Source: Mycolicibacter heraklionensis (lineage in GTDB: Bacteria > Actinomycetota > Actinomycetes > Mycobacteriales > Mycobacteriaceae). From it: a stretch of 64,000 nucleotides of DNA. Position numbers and translations under genes: made by a program. Under the pieces are notes generated by a model. It worked only from the letters and a program-made list of their open reading frames with translations, made no database searches and had not been told where the DNA came from. The stretch covers positions 1,178,001 to 1,242,000 of the forward strand of contig NZ_CP080997.1 in the NCBI RefSeq assembly GCF_019645815.1, written 5' to 3'. Shown here piece by piece: positions 24,817-36,453 of the stretch (positions are counted from its first letter, which is position 1; each line of letters opens with the position of its first letter).

Positions 24817-25689
24817 ATGAGTGGACTGCGGTTGATGGCGGTGCACGCCCACCCCGACGACGAGTCCAGCAAGGGCGCGGCCACGCTGGCCCGCTACACC
24901 TCCGCCGGGCACCGCGTGATGGTGGTGACGCTGACCGGTGGCGAGCGCGGCGACATCCTCAACCCCGCGATGGACCTGCCCGATGTGCACGGTCGCATCG
25001 CCGAGGTCCGGCGTGACGAGATGGCCAAGGCCGCCGAGATCCTCGGGGTCGAACACCACTGGCTGGGTTTCGTCGACTCCGGCCTGCCCAAGGGCGACCC
25101 ACTGCCGCCGCTGCCCGAGGACTGCTTTGCGCTGGTACCGCTGGAGGTGTCCACCGAAGCCCTGGTGCGCGCGGTGCGCGATTTCCGGCCGCATGTGATG
25201 ACGACGTACGACGAGAACGGCGGCTACCCGCACCCCGACCACATCCGCTGCCATCAGGTGTCGGTGGCCGCATTCGAGGCGGCCGGCGACCATCGACTTT
25301 TTCCCGACGCCGGTCAGCCCTGGACGGTCGCCAAGCTCTACTACAACCACGGGTTCCTGCGGCAACGGATGCAGCTGCTGCAGGACGAGTTCGCCCGCAA
25401 CGGCGAGGTCGGTCCGTTCGTCAAATGGCTGGAACACTGGCAGCCGGATCATGACGTGTTCGCCGACCGGGTGACCACCCGCGTCGAATGCGCCGACTAC
25501 TTCGGCCAGCGTGACGACGCGCTGCGCGCGCACGCTACCCAGATCGACCCCAACGGCGACTTCTTCGCCGCGCCGATCGAGTGGCAGCAGCGACTCTGGC
25601 CGACCGAGGAGTTCGAGCTGGCCCGCTCTCGGGTGCCGGTTACTCTGCCGGAGACGGACCTGTTCGCCGGGATCGAGGACAACGGATGA
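24817..25689 (+). CDS. mca: Mycothiol S-conjugate amidase (290 aa)
   Basis: Zinc-dependent LmbE/PIG-L family enzyme that cleaves mycothiol S-conjugates in detoxification. Metal motif AHPDDE (His12, Asp14/Asp15) and HPDH (His139-His142) are intact; [13 protein letters not shown] and [14 protein letters not shown] are Mca-type sequences distinguishing it from MshB. I use ATG 24817 ([14 protein letters not shown]); a GTG two codons upstream (24811) is possible. The stop overlaps the next gene by four bases. Confidence 0.95.
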   Translation: MSGLRLMAVHAHPDDESSKGAATLARYTSAGHRVMVVTLTGGERGDILNPAMDLPDVHGRIAEVRRDEMAKAAEILGVEHHWLGFVDSGLPKGDPLPPLPEDCFALVPLEVSTEALVRAVRDFRPHVMTTYDENGGYPHPDHIRCHQVSVAAFEAAGDHRLFPDAGQPWTVAKLYYNHGFLRQRMQLLQDEFARNGEVGPFVKWLEHWQPDHDVFADRVTTRVECADYFGQRDDALRAHATQIDPNGDFFAAPIEWQQRLWPTEEFELARSRVPVTLPETDLFAGIEDNG

Positions 25690-26003
25690 ACCACGCTGTG
25701 TTGACTGCGCTGTGGATGGCGGCCGACGACATCTTGGCCGACAACTTCTTGGCGGACGGTGTGCCGCGCGATACCGGGCCGGATTTCGGCAAGGCCAGCC
25801 CGTTCGGGCTGTTGGTCATCGTGCTGTTGATGCTCGGCACGTTCGGGCTGGTGTGGTCGATGAACCGGCAGCTCAAGAAGCTGCCGGAAACCTTCGACCC
25901 GGATCACCCCGACCCGGACCAAGCCGCCGACGAGGGGACCGTCGGGTCCGCTTCGTCCGGAGATCTCCCGGGCGACGACGGGCCGGGATCAGCGCCCAAG
26001 TAG
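25686..26003 (+). CDS. Small membrane protein downstream of mca (105 aa), Rv1083-like
   Basis: ATG 25686 overlaps the mca TGA (ATGA). One hydrophobic helix ([22 protein letters not shown], about residues 38-58) followed by a basic stretch (NRQLKKLP) and a disordered acidic tail ([14 protein letters not shown]). Conserved next to mca in mycobacteria, so it may tether or modulate the amidase, but no function is known. Confidence 0.8.
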   Translation: MNHAVLTALWMAADDILADNFLADGVPRDTGPDFGKASPFGLLVIVLLMLGTFGLVWSMNRQLKKLPETFDPDHPDPDQAADEGTVGSASSGDLPGDDGPGSAPK

Positions 26004-26164
26004 TCGTCGAACCAACAGTTACCCAACACCGGGTTTCGGGAACGCGACTGCCGGATTAACCTTTGCCCCTTAGGGTTTCGTCGGCGGCGTGCATATCGCC
26101 GACGCTAGTGCAGCGTGCGATGATTGCCCTGACCGCGGCTTGGGAGAAAGGTTCGGGGTTGGCC

Positions 26165-26488
26165 ATGCTCGCAGATCGCTCACCCGGGTTGGCGGTATCG
26201 CCGGTCATCTTGACGGTGCTACTGGCCGGCCTCATCAAGGTTCCGGCTGTGCACGCCGATGCGGTCGACACGACTTTCCTCGGCGCCCTCAACTCCAAGG
26301 GCATCGACTTCGCCAATGGGCAGTCTGCGGTCATCGCCGGCCATGAGGTCTGCGACGAGCTCGACAGCGGTCGGCAGAAGAACGACGTGGTGTCCGAAGT
26401 GATGCAAAGCAGTCAGCTCGACGGCTACCACGCCGGGTTCTTCGTCGGGGTCAGCGTCAGTGCGTTCTGCCCGAGGCATCACGGTTAG
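26165..26488 (+). CDS. DUF732 secreted protein (107 aa)
   Basis: From ATG 26165 the product begins MLADRSPGLAVSPVILTVLLAGLIKVPAVHADAVDT, a signal peptide with VHA cleavage. The mature part has the DUF732 pair of cysteines (HEVCDELDSG and SAFCPRHHG). A longer frame to 26063 exists but its extra residues are not signal-like. It occupies a segment (26.1-28.8 kb) not present between Rv1083 and Rv1084 in M. tuberculosis, by memory of that gene order. Confidence 0.78.
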   Translation: MLADRSPGLAVSPVILTVLLAGLIKVPAVHADAVDTTFLGALNSKGIDFANGQSAVIAGHEVCDELDSGRQKNDVVSEVMQSSQLDGYHAGFFVGVSVSAFCPRHHG

Positions 26489-26494
26489 TGCTGC

Positions 26495-27607
26495 TCAGCC
26501 GGCAGATGGCGGCTTCGGCATGACCGGGCCGCGTAGCTCCAAACCGACTTCCAGGTCCTCGTACTTCTGCTGTTTGCGCTTGCGCCAGCCACTGCCCGCG
26601 GAATTCGATGGGGGCACCATCGGCGGCATGATCGGCGGGACGCCGGCGAACGTCGTGGACTGGCTTGCGGGCAGCGGTGCCGCCGACGACGCCAGCTGAA
26701 CCGGCGCCTGCGTGGCGGCCCCAAACCCCGCTGCGGCGGGTGGCACGGTCAGCGGCCCCACCTTCAGTCCGACACCGATTGCCGCCGAGGGCATTTCGCT
26801 AAGTCCGGCGGCGCCCAGTGCGCCCAGGCCGCTCAGTGGGATCGCGGGGGCCAGGGCCGCCTCGCCCTCGGCAAGGCCCTGTGCCATCGCGGCGTTGACG
26901 TTCTGCAACGCCTGCGCCGAGGTGTTCTGGGCTAGGTAGCTGAGCAGGTTGATCGGAAATCCGGACGACACGAACTGGTTGGCATAGGTGTTCGCCAGGC
27001 CGGTCCAGCCGTTGTTGGGGTCGAACGCGGTCAGCGAGGACTCCAACGACGCCAAAGTCGAATCAGCAGAGGTGGTTCCGGTGTCGGCGGTCGCCGGTGT
27101 CGGTGTGCTGAACGAGGGAAGCGCGGTGGCCTGCGCCGAGGCCGCCTGATAGCGGGTCATCGCGGCGGTGTTGGTGGTCCACATGCCCAGGTACTGGCTC
27201 TCGTTCTCCGCGATCGCCGCCGAGTTGGTCCCGAACCGATTGGTCGCCAGCAGTTGCACCCGGCGGGTGCGGTTGGCCTTGATTGCCGCGGTCGGGGTCA
27301 CCGCGGTACGGACCGTTTCGAAGGCCGCTGCGGCGCGCTGAATCGACGCTGCGGTCCGCCGGCACTGCTGCGCGGTGGCGCGCAGCCACACCAGGTAGGG
27401 CTCGGCGGCCTGCACCATGGCAGCCGCGGAGTGACCACGCCACGAATCCACCAACGACGACAGCGCGGCAACGTAGTCGTCGGCGTATTCATCCAGGTAC
27501 GTACCAAGCTGTCGCCACGCGCTCGACGCCTCGACGAGGGATCTCGCGCCGGGACCGGTGTGGACCAGCGCGGAGGTGACCTCGGGGGGCGCGGTTATGG
27601 ATTGCAT
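26495..27607 (-). CDS. PPE family protein (370 aa), second gene of a pstS-PPE operon
   Basis: The PPE domain runs from MQSITAPPEVTSALVHTGPG through SWRGHSAAAM (WxG turn) and the helical hairpins to about residue 180. Then come a Ser/Thr-rich hinge and a C-terminal domain with GLGALGAAGLSEMPSAAIGVG and PPIMPPMVPP. A basic KRKQQK patch lies near the end. The frame stays open upstream into pstS in another reading; I start at ATG 27607, 29 bases after the pstS stop. There is no PE partner. PPE proteins can serve as outer-membrane nutrient channels, so pairing with a phosphate-binding protein is suggestive. Confidence 0.87.
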   Translation of the reverse strand: MQSITAPPEVTSALVHTGPGARSLVEASSAWRQLGTYLDEYADDYVAALSSLVDSWRGHSAAAMVQAAEPYLVWLRATAQQCRRTAASIQRAAAAFETVRTAVTPTAAIKANRTRRVQLLATNRFGTNSAAIAENESQYLGMWTTNTAAMTRYQAASAQATALPSFSTPTPATADTGTTSADSTLASLESSLTAFDPNNGWTGLANTYANQFVSSGFPINLLSYLAQNTSAQALQNVNAAMAQGLAEGEAALAPAIPLSGLGALGAAGLSEMPSAAIGVGLKVGPLTVPPAAAGFGAATQAPVQLASSAAPLPASQSTTFAGVPPIMPPMVPPSNSAGSGWRKRKQQKYEDLEVGLELRGPVMPKPPSAG

Positions 27608-27636
27608 GCCATGTGGTGGTAGCGGTACGGGCTCAT

Positions 27637-28749
27637 TTAGGCGATCGCGCTGATAGCGGCCGATAAGCGCGGCTTGAACGCATCGGGGATGGGGACGTAG
27701 CCGTGGTCGGCCAGATCGATCTGGCCGTCGCCGATCGCGCTTTGCAGGAAAGCGCGCACCGCAGTTCCGACCTGTGGGTCGGGATACTTCGAGCAGACGA
27801 TCTCGTAGGTGGCCAGCACGATCGGGTAAGCGCCGGGCTGGTTCGGCCGGTAGAAGGAGATGGTGTCCAATGCCAGGTCGTTGCCTTCGCGGATAAACCA
27901 GGCCGACGAAATCGTCTTGCCGACCGAGTCCTCGCTGATCGCGACCGGGTCCGGGCCGGCCGAGGTGATGACGTTGGCCATGCCGAGGTGGTGGCTCTGA
28001 GCGAATGACCACTCGGTGTAGGTGACCGATCCCTCGAGATCGGCCGCGGCCGCGGCGACGCCCTCGTTGCCGTGCGCGGTCTGCCCGGCAGCGCCGTTGA
28101 ACGTTCGTCCGGCCCCCTTGCCCCAGGTGCCTGCGGATGCGGTGTCCAGGTAGCGCTGAAAGTTGTCCGTGGTCCCGGACTCGTCGCTGCGGGACACCAC
28201 CCGAATCGGCAGGTCGGGCAGATCGGTGCCGGTGTTGAGAGCGGCGATCGCGGGATCGTTCCAGGTGGTGATGGTGCCGTTGAAGATCTTGGCCGCGGTG
28301 GGGCCGTCCAGGTTCAGCGATGTCAGGCCGCCCAGGCGGAACGCGATGGCGATAGGGCCGAACACCATCGGCAGGTTCCATACCGGCGCGCCGCAGCGCT
28401 GCTGGGCCCGGTCGTATTCCCCCTTGCTCAGCGGCGAGTCGGAGCCACCGAAATCGGTTTGGTCGGACATGAATTCGTCAATGCCCGCACCGGAACCGTT
28501 CGCCTGGTAGGTCAGGCTCTGGCCGGGGCAGGCCTGGCTGAACGTCGCGACGAACCGGGTCATCGCGTTGGCCTGAGCGGTGGAACCGCTGGCCTTGAGG
28601 TTCGGGTCTCCGCCACAGTCCACCCCGGACGCCGCAGCCCGTGTCGCGTGGCTCGGTGGTGGTGCGTCATGGCCGCCGCCGCACCCGGACAGCAGCGCAG
28701 CGCTCACGGCCAGCAAGCTCGATACGGCACGTCGATTGATGTCAATCAC
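27637..28749 (-). CDS. pstS: Orphan phosphate-binding lipoprotein PstS (370 aa)
   Basis: GTG start (28749), a short signal peptide and lipobox LLSGC with Cys23 as the lipid-attachment site. PstS fold motifs are present: ASGSTAQ (phosphate-binding Ser/Thr), [19 protein letters not shown], and [11 protein letters not shown], each contributing anion-binding residues. No pstC, pstA or pstB lies alongside; instead a PPE gene follows 29 bases on. M. tuberculosis also has several PstS copies. The upstream 170 bases contain TTCA repeats (28822 and 28830) that might belong to a RegX3-type site, but this is weak. Confidence 0.92.
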   Translation of the reverse strand: MIDINRRAVSSLLAVSAALLSGCGGGHDAPPPSHATRAAASGVDCGGDPNLKASGSTAQANAMTRFVATFSQACPGQSLTYQANGSGAGIDEFMSDQTDFGGSDSPLSKGEYDRAQQRCGAPVWNLPMVFGPIAIAFRLGGLTSLNLDGPTAAKIFNGTITTWNDPAIAALNTGTDLPDLPIRVVSRSDESGTTDNFQRYLDTASAGTWGKGAGRTFNGAAGQTAHGNEGVAAAAADLEGSVTYTEWSFAQSHHLGMANVITSAGPDPVAISEDSVGKTISSAWFIREGNDLALDTISFYRPNQPGAYPIVLATYEIVCSKYPDPQVGTAVRAFLQSAIGDGQIDLADHGYVPIPDAFKPRLSAAISAIA

Positions 28750-28926
28750 ATCCCTCGGGTCATCTCATCGGCGAATGCTAGCAATGGCGCGGACCGGCAA
28801 CAGTGGTGCTTTGCAGGCGAATTCAAGAGTTCAGCAACCGTTTTCGATCTGGTCACCAGCCGGGCAGACGGCGTCTGCCTGCGGGTCCGGGGGGCTGCGG
28901 ATGGTGATCGGGATTAGCGTGGATGG

Positions 28927-30945
<2,019 letters not shown>

Positions 30946-30955
30946 CGTGCGGCAC

Positions 30956-31339
30956 ATGACGACCGCACCGGAAAAGGCACAGGCCATCACCGAGACCGTC
31001 CACCGCTACATCGAACTGGTCGGCGGAGGCGAAGTCGAGGATCTGGTGCAGCTGTACGCGGCCGACGCCACCCTGGAGGACCCGGTCGGCGGCGAGGTGC
31101 ACATCGGCCACCAGGCCATTCGCAACTTCTACTCGACCCTCTCCGGGCTGAACCGTCAGTGTGAACTGGTGACGCTGAGGGTCTCCGGAAACGAGGCGGC
31201 GTTGCACTTTGCGCTGACAATCACCAACGGTGAGCACCGGATGCGCATCGAGCCGATCGACGTGATGGTCTTCGACGGCGACGGCAAGATCGCCGGGATG
31301 AAGGCCTACTGGTCGGCGGAGAACGTCACCCAGCTCTAG
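30956..31339 (+). CDS. SnoaL / steroid delta-isomerase-like protein (127 aa)
   Basis: NTF2-like cone fold: YIELVGGGEVEDLVQLYAADATLEDPVG near the N-terminus matches the ketosteroid isomerase pattern, with an aromatic-acid pocket towards the end (IEPIDVMVFDGDGKIAGM). The ATG at 30956 lies only 10 bases after the previous stop; TAACGT (30943-30948) could be a -10 making this mRNA leaderless, or the gene may be read from the upstream transcript. GTG 30947 would add three residues. Substrate unknown; sterol-related roles are common in mycobacteria. Confidence 0.8.
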   Translation: MTTAPEKAQAITETVHRYIELVGGGEVEDLVQLYAADATLEDPVGGEVHIGHQAIRNFYSTLSGLNRQCELVTLRVSGNEAALHFALTITNGEHRMRIEPIDVMVFDGDGKIAGMKAYWSAENVTQL

Positions 31340-31360
31340 CCGGAACCGCCGCGCCCCCGC

Positions 31361-32074
31361 CTAGTAGAGCGCCGCGAACCAGATCGCGATGTACTGGCAG
31401 ACCGCGGCCAGTGCGGTGCAGGCGTGGAAGAACTCGTGGTAGCCGAACGTTTCGGGCCAGGGGTCTGGCCACTTCAGCGCGTACATGATCGCGCCGACGC
31501 TGTAGAGCATGCCTCCCACGGCCAGCAGCACCATTGCCGCGACACCGGCGTTGTGCATGATCGTCGCGATGAAAAACGCTGACACCCAGCCCAGCAACAG
31601 GTAGAGCGGCACCCCGACCCACTTCGGGGCGGTCGGCCAGCACAGCTTGAGCACCACGCCGGCCAGCGCGCCACCCCACACGATCGTCATCACCAGCCGT
31701 TCTTGGGCGCCGTGGTCCATCGCCAGCAGCGCGAACGGGGTGTAGGTGCCGGCGATGAAGATGAAGATCATCGCGTGGTCGAGGCGCTTCATCCGCATCC
31801 GGGCGGCGACCGTCTTCCAGGTGATCCGGTGGTAGGTCGCGCTGACCGCGAACATCCCCACCACCGAGATGGAGTACGCCACCGACGCCAAGCCGGCCTC
31901 GAGCCCGGCCAGCGGCCAGGTCACCGCGACCAGAGCGATACCGGCCACGAGCGCCACGATGGCGGACACGAAGTGAATCCACCCGCGGGCCCGCGGCTTG
32001 GCGTGCGGCACGGTGATGCCCGCCGGCAGATCGTTCGGATTCGGCTCGGCGATGGTTTCGGTGTGGGTGCTCAT
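31361..32074 (-). CDS. Hemolysin III / PAQR-type membrane protein (237 aa), Rv1085c homologue
   Basis: Seven predicted membrane helices with PAQR metal-site motifs: SATYHRITW (His in TM2), [16 protein letters not shown] and [12 protein letters not shown] (two His in TM7). Homologous to bacterial TrhA, implicated in membrane energetics or fluidity control rather than true haemolysis. ATG 32074 with AGGAAGG upstream fixes the start; the longer frame continues into antisense of the prenyl synthase. Convergent with the SnoaL gene. Confidence 0.9.
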   Translation of the reverse strand: MSTHTETIAEPNPNDLPAGITVPHAKPRARGWIHFVSAIVALVAGIALVAVTWPLAGLEAGLASVAYSISVVGMFAVSATYHRITWKTVAARMRMKRLDHAMIFIFIAGTYTPFALLAMDHGAQERLVMTIVWGGALAGVVLKLCWPTAPKWVGVPLYLLLGWVSAFFIATIMHNAGVAAMVLLAVGGMLYSVGAIMYALKWPDPWPETFGYHEFFHACTALAAVCQYIAIWFAALY

Positions 32075-32149
32075 GGGCCTTCCTGAACTCCACGCGGATC
32101 CCGGACTGATTCCCGTCAATGCTCGCAGATCACAGTAGTCTGGGTTTTT

Positions 32150-32950
32150 GTGGCGATCATCCCGGCGCGCTTGAAGGAGCCGCTGTACCGGATCTATGAG
32201 CTGCGTCTCCGGCAGGGCTTGGCGGCGTCGCGGTCGAATCTGCCGCGCCACATCGCGGTTCTCTGCGACGGTAACCGGCGGTGGGCGCGAGACGCGGGCT
32301 ACGACGACGTCAGCTACGGCTACCGGATGGGCGCGGCCAAGATCGCCGAGATGCTGCGCTGGTGCGCCGACGCGGGCATCGAGATGGCGACCGTCTACCT
32401 GCTGTCCACCGAGAACCTGCAGCGCGACCCCGCTGAACTGGCCGCGCTCATCGAGATCATCACCGACGTGGTGGAGGAGATCTGCGCGCCGGCAAACCGG
32501 TGGAGCGTGCGCACCGTGGGGGATCTGGAGCTGCTGGGCGAAGAGCCCGCTCGCCGCCTGCGTGAGGCGGTAGAGAGCACGACCGCCAACGGCGGTGGGG
32601 CCTCCAACCTGCACGTCAATGTCGCAGTCGCCTACGGCGGCCGGCAGGAGATCGTCGATGCGGTGCGCGGGCTGCTCAGCAAGCAGTTGGCCAACGGCGC
32701 CACCGCCGAGGAACTCGTCGACGCGGTGACCGTCGAGGGCATCTCGGAGAACCTCTACACCTCGGGTCAGCCGGACCCGGACCTGGTGATCCGCACCTCC
32801 GGGGAGCAGCGGTTGTCCGGTTTCCTGCTGTGGCAGAGCGCCTACTCGGAGATGTGGTTCACCGAGGCGCACTGGCCGGCGTTTCGCCGGGTCGACTTCC
32901 TGCGAGCGCTGCGCGACTACAGCGTGCGGCACCGGAGATTCGGGCGGTAG
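32150..32950 (+). CDS. Short-chain (Z)-isoprenyl diphosphate synthase (266 aa), Rv1086 homologue
   Basis: cis-prenyltransferase family: DGNRRWAR (Asp40 catalytic) and the C-terminal [15 protein letters not shown] motif binding IPP and magnesium. Starts at GTG 32150, close in length to the M. tuberculosis (2Z,6E)-farnesyl diphosphate synthase (262 aa), which makes the omega,E,Z-FPP precursor of decaprenyl phosphate, the arabinose and galactan carrier. Distinguished from the long-chain UppS by length and by being the first of two paralogues. Membrane gene follows 13 bases on. Confidence 0.93.
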   Translation: MAIIPARLKEPLYRIYELRLRQGLAASRSNLPRHIAVLCDGNRRWARDAGYDDVSYGYRMGAAKIAEMLRWCADAGIEMATVYLLSTENLQRDPAELAALIEIITDVVEEICAPANRWSVRTVGDLELLGEEPARRLREAVESTTANGGGASNLHVNVAVAYGGRQEIVDAVRGLLSKQLANGATAEELVDAVTVEGISENLYTSGQPDPDLVIRTSGEQRLSGFLLWQSAYSEMWFTEAHWPAFRRVDFLRALRDYSVRHRRFGR

Positions 32951-32963
32951 CGAGGGAGTGGTC

Positions 32964-34325
32964 GTGTTGTCGGCGCTGGTCTTCACCCTGAGTTGGTGGC
33001 TCGGGATGTACCTGCTGGCCCGCGACCCGCGCAAACCGGTACTGGTGCTGGCCGCTGTCGGGCTCTGCGGTTTCGCCGCTGTTGTGGCCGCCGACGCGGT
33101 GCGGGCGGTGTGGCATCCGGCGCTGCTCGGGCGCGTGGAGATCTACCTGGCGGTACTGCCCGGGGTGGCCTGGTTCGCCGTGCTCTTGGAGCTGACCCGG
33201 CCGTGTGACCGCTGGACTGGTCGGGCACGCGATGTGGCGTTCATCGGCGCGGTCGCGGCCGCCGCGCTGGTCGGGGCGACGTGGGCCGGCAGTGTCGAAG
33301 GCCCACCGCGGGCCGGACACTGGCTGCTGTTCGCGGTGATCTCGGTGTCGACGTTGGCGGCCATGGTCAAGGCGCTGATCCGTCCGGCGCAGCCCGGTTC
33401 GGTGCTCGGCGTGGCCGCCGTCGCGACGTTGTTCTTCGCCCTGGCCAACGCCATCCTGATCATCCCGCTGGGCGTGGTGCCCAGCGGATTCGCGCTGGCC
33501 AGCACCGGCGTCGACGTGCTTCTGCTGGGCCTGGCGGTGGCGCTGTGGGACGCCTTCGACGAGGGGCAGGCGCTGCGGCTGGACATGCTGCGGTCGTTTC
33601 TTGCCGCCGTCGCGATGGCGGCGTTGCTGGGCGGGCAGGTGTTGATCGGGCTGTGGCTGACCCGAACCGAATCCGTGGCCCAGACCGCACTGACGGTGCT
33701 GCTGTTCACCACGATCGCGGTCGGCATCGAGGTCCAGGTGTTCGTCGACCGGCTGGCCGGACTCTGGGACCGGCTGGCGTTCTGGCGCTCTCCGGCGCTG
33801 CGGGCCGACCGCGCCGCGCTGCGCGGCACCGAGGCCGCGCTGGCCCTGCGCTCGACCAGCCCGCTCGACGACCTCGACGAGGAAACCTTCGTCCGGCTGA
33901 CCCGGCGGGCGTTGGGGCACTACAGCGACCTGTCGAAGCTCGTCGCCAGCCCGCTGACCGCGTTGCCGGTGATCGACGAGCGGTTGGCCGCCCGTGGCGC
34001 ACCCGATGCGCCGCTGGAGCGAGCCAACGAACTCAAGGCCCTGCTGGCCGACCGGATCGCCGCGCTCAAACCGCGCGACGGCGGCGAGTTCGGCACCACC
34101 GAGCAGTGGCGGCACTACAACGCCCTGTATTTCCCCTACGTGGTCGGAGTGCGCGCCTATGCGCAGAACGCCACCGCGGCCGGACTGGATCCCACCGCCC
34201 GGCAGGCGTGGCAGTGGCTGGTCACCGAGGTGCCGCAGCGTTCGCTGCACAACTGGCAGAACGCCGGGGCCCGGGTGATCGCCGCCGACCTACGAGGCCG
34301 GACGACGGTGTCGTCAGGTCTCTGA
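32964..34325 (+). CDS. Polytopic membrane protein with cytosolic C-terminal region (453 aa), unknown
   Basis: The first ~270 residues contain about eight hydrophobic segments ([52 protein letters not shown] and others). The rest (~270-453) is soluble, with [26 protein letters not shown] and [27 protein letters not shown] know no name for it. The layout (membrane sensor part plus helical cytosolic part) could be a receptor, but no kinase, HTH or catalytic motif is seen. GTG 32964 is favoured over 32958 because GAGGGAG is 6 bases away. Confidence 0.78.
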   Translation: MLSALVFTLSWWLGMYLLARDPRKPVLVLAAVGLCGFAAVVAADAVRAVWHPALLGRVEIYLAVLPGVAWFAVLLELTRPCDRWTGRARDVAFIGAVAAAALVGATWAGSVEGPPRAGHWLLFAVISVSTLAAMVKALIRPAQPGSVLGVAAVATLFFALANAILIIPLGVVPSGFALASTGVDVLLLGLAVALWDAFDEGQALRLDMLRSFLAAVAMAALLGGQVLIGLWLTRTESVAQTALTVLLFTTIAVGIEVQVFVDRLAGLWDRLAFWRSPALRADRAALRGTEAALALRSTSPLDDLDEETFVRLTRRALGHYSDLSKLVASPLTALPVIDERLAARGAPDAPLERANELKALLADRIAALKPRDGGEFGTTEQWRHYNALYFPYVVGVRAYAQNATAAGLDPTARQAWQWLVTEVPQRSLHNWQNAGARVIAADLRGRTTVSSGL

Positions 34326-34424
34326 CCTGCGCTTGGCAGTGCTTGGCAGCGTCGCGGGTCGATGTGGCAGCGGTTGCGCCGCAAGGTCGAGGGTGTTCCC
34401 ACCACACTCGAAGGGAGTTTCCTC

Positions 34425-34832
34425 ATGACCGCCATCACCACCCCGGTCCTGTTCGACTCGACCGACTCGCTGTTGCGCTTCGCACTCCGCGCCGACGCCG
34501 CCGTCACTGGAACCGTCGGCCTGGCCGGCGTGTTCGCCGCCCGCCCCATGGCGGCCCTGGAGGGCCTCACCGCGACCCATGAATACGCCGTGGCCGCCTT
34601 CTGCATCCTTTACGGAGTCGTCGTCTACTTCCTGTCCGCGCTGCCGGACCTGCGCCGCGCGGGCATCGGTGTGATTGCCGCCAATGTGGCGTGCACCGTT
34701 GCGGCGATTGCGGTGGTCGCGGCGGGCTTGCTGCCGCTGACCGGAATCGGCGTGGTCGCCATGCTGGCGAGCGCCGTCTACACGGCGTTCTTCGCGCGGA
34801 TGCAGTACCGGGGGTTGCGCCGCCTGGGCTGA
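34425..34832 (+). CDS. Four-helix membrane protein (135 aa), unknown
   Basis: ATG 34425 preceded by GAAGGGAG at 34410-34417. The product has a short N-terminal tail then four hydrophobic helices (AAVTGTVGLAGVFAARPMAAL, AVAAFCILYGVVVYFLSA, GVIAANVACTVAAIAVVAAG, GIGVVAMLASAVYTAFFA). No motif identifies it. Upstream 100 bases hold a short direct repeat (GCTTGGCAG twice, 34329-34348). Confidence 0.75.
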   Translation: MTAITTPVLFDSTDSLLRFALRADAAVTGTVGLAGVFAARPMAALEGLTATHEYAVAAFCILYGVVVYFLSALPDLRRAGIGVIAANVACTVAAIAVVAAGLLPLTGIGVVAMLASAVYTAFFARMQYRGLRRLG

Positions 34833-34886
34833 GACGCAGCCCACTCAACGTGTCGCCGCGGCCGTCACCGTCTACAGTTCTGTCCC

Positions 34887-35459
34887 ATGAAGTGGCGGCT
34901 GGCGGCGATGACGCTGATCCCCGGAACCCTGATCTACGCCGCCGCGCCGGCGCAGGCCGACGAGAAGACCTACCTCAGTTACCTTGAGTCGCACGGCTTC
35001 AAATACCAGAACAGTCCCGGGCTGACCACCCCGTCCGGGGCGGTGCAGTTCGGCAAGATCATCTGCGAGAACCTGCGGAAGGGTCGCCCGGCCAAGGACC
35101 GGTTCGGCACGAAGGTTGCCGACGGCGTCACCAAGGTCATGATCGACGGGGCGCAGCGCGAAATGTGCCCGGACACGTTGGCGGCCGCCGCCAACCCGAC
35201 ACCGACGCCCGCGGTGCCGCCGCCGCCCGCAAGTGAACTGCCGCCCCCAGCGGGCGAGATTCCGCCGCCGGCGCCCGAGCCGGCACCTCCGCTGTTCCCG
35301 CCGCCCCCGGGCTTTCCGCCGCCGCCGGGTTTCCCCCCGCCTCCCGAGCCGCTGCCGGCGCCCGCACCCGCGGACGAGCTGCCGCCGCCACCGCCTGGGC
35401 CCGAGCCGGCGCCCCCGCCGCCAGGCCAGCCGCAGCCGGGAACCGCTACGCAGCCCTAG
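34887..35459 (+). CDS. DUF732 exported protein with long proline-rich tail (190 aa)
   Basis: Signal peptide MKWRLAAMTLIPGTLIYAAAPAQA, then a DUF732 core (YLSYLESHGFKY ... IICENLRKGR ... QREMCPDTLAA with the two conserved Cys). From about residue 100 to the end the sequence is a Pro/Ala/Glu tail (PPPPASELPPPAGEIPPP, then PPPPGFPPPPGF). Such tails usually span or bind the cell wall. Third DUF732 gene in the window, and the only one with a tail. Confidence 0.85.
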   Translation: MKWRLAAMTLIPGTLIYAAAPAQADEKTYLSYLESHGFKYQNSPGLTTPSGAVQFGKIICENLRKGRPAKDRFGTKVADGVTKVMIDGAQREMCPDTLAAAANPTPTPAVPPPPASELPPPAGEIPPPAPEPAPPLFPPPPGFPPPPGFPPPPEPLPAPAPADELPPPPPGPEPAPPPPGQPQPGTATQP

Positions 35460-35469
35460 CGATCTAGGG

Positions 35470-36414
35470 CTAAAGCTTGCGCAGCCGCAGCCTGTTGATG
35501 GAGTGATCGGCGTCCTTGCGCAGTACCAGGGTCGCTCGCGGCCGGGTGGGCAGGATGTTCTCGATCAGGTTGGGCCGGTTGATCGATCGCCAGATGTCGC
35601 GCGCGGCGGCCACCGCCTGCTGGTCGTTCAGTGCCGCGTAGTGGTGGAAGTGCGAGTCGGGGTTGGCGAACGAGGTGGAGCGCATCGCCAAGAACCGCGA
35701 GATGTACCAGTGCTCGATGTCTTCCACCCGGGCGTCGACGTACAGCGAGAAGTCGAACAGGTCGGAGATCATCAGCGTCGGCCCGGTCTGCAGCACGTTA
35801 AGGCCTTCGAGGATCAAGATGTCGGGGTGGCGGACGACCTGCTTGGCGCTGGGAACGATGTCGTAACTCAGGTGCGAGTACACCGGCGCGCACACATAAT
35901 CCGCGCCGGACTTCACCGAGGTGACAAACCGCATCAGGGCCCGGCGGTTGTAGCTTTCCGGAAACCCTTTGCGGTGCATCAGGTTCCGGCGCGCCAACTC
36001 ATCGTTGGGATAGAGGAAGCCGTCGGTGGTGACCAGGTCCACTCGCGGGTGGTGATCCCAGCGGGCCAGCAGCGCCTGCAGCACGCGGGCCGTCGTCGAC
36101 TTACCGACGGCCACGCTGCCGGCCACGCCGATGATGAACGGCACCGGCCGGTCGGGGCTCTGATCGTTTTCCCCGAGGAACTCCGCTGTCGCGGCGAAGA
36201 GCTGCTGGCGGGCGGCGACCTGCAGGTGCAGAAGACGCGCGAGCGGCAGATAGACCTCTTCGACCTCCAACAGGTCGACCTGCTCGCCGAGGCCGCGCAG
36301 CGCCACGACTTCTTCCTCGGTAAGCGGCATCGGCGTCGACATACGCAGTGTCCGCCATTGACGTCGGTCGAACTCCACGTAGGGACTCGGCTCGCTAAGC
36401 CGCCGCATGACCAT
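35470..36414 (-). CDS. coaA: Type I pantothenate kinase (314 aa)
   Basis: Bacterial CoaA: Walker [13 protein letters not shown] (96-107), DGFLYPN and the [10 protein letters not shown] ... [10 protein letters not shown] substrate region. First committed step of CoA synthesis, phosphorylating pantothenate with ATP. M at 36414 ([15 protein letters not shown]) or two codons later; both fit the M. tuberculosis start region. Its start is only 39 bases from the divergent DUF885 gene. Confidence 0.95.
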   Translation of the reverse strand: MVMRRLSEPSPYVEFDRRQWRTLRMSTPMPLTEEEVVALRGLGEQVDLLEVEEVYLPLARLLHLQVAARQQLFAATAEFLGENDQSPDRPVPFIIGVAGSVAVGKSTTARVLQALLARWDHHPRVDLVTTDGFLYPNDELARRNLMHRKGFPESYNRRALMRFVTSVKSGADYVCAPVYSHLSYDIVPSAKQVVRHPDILILEGLNVLQTGPTLMISDLFDFSLYVDARVEDIEHWYISRFLAMRSTSFANPDSHFHHYAALNDQQAVAAARDIWRSINRPNLIENILPTRPRATLVLRKDADHSINRLRLRKL

Positions 36415-36453
36415 ACAGTCTTGCAGTAGCCGCGACGGTTAGCCTGATCGGGT

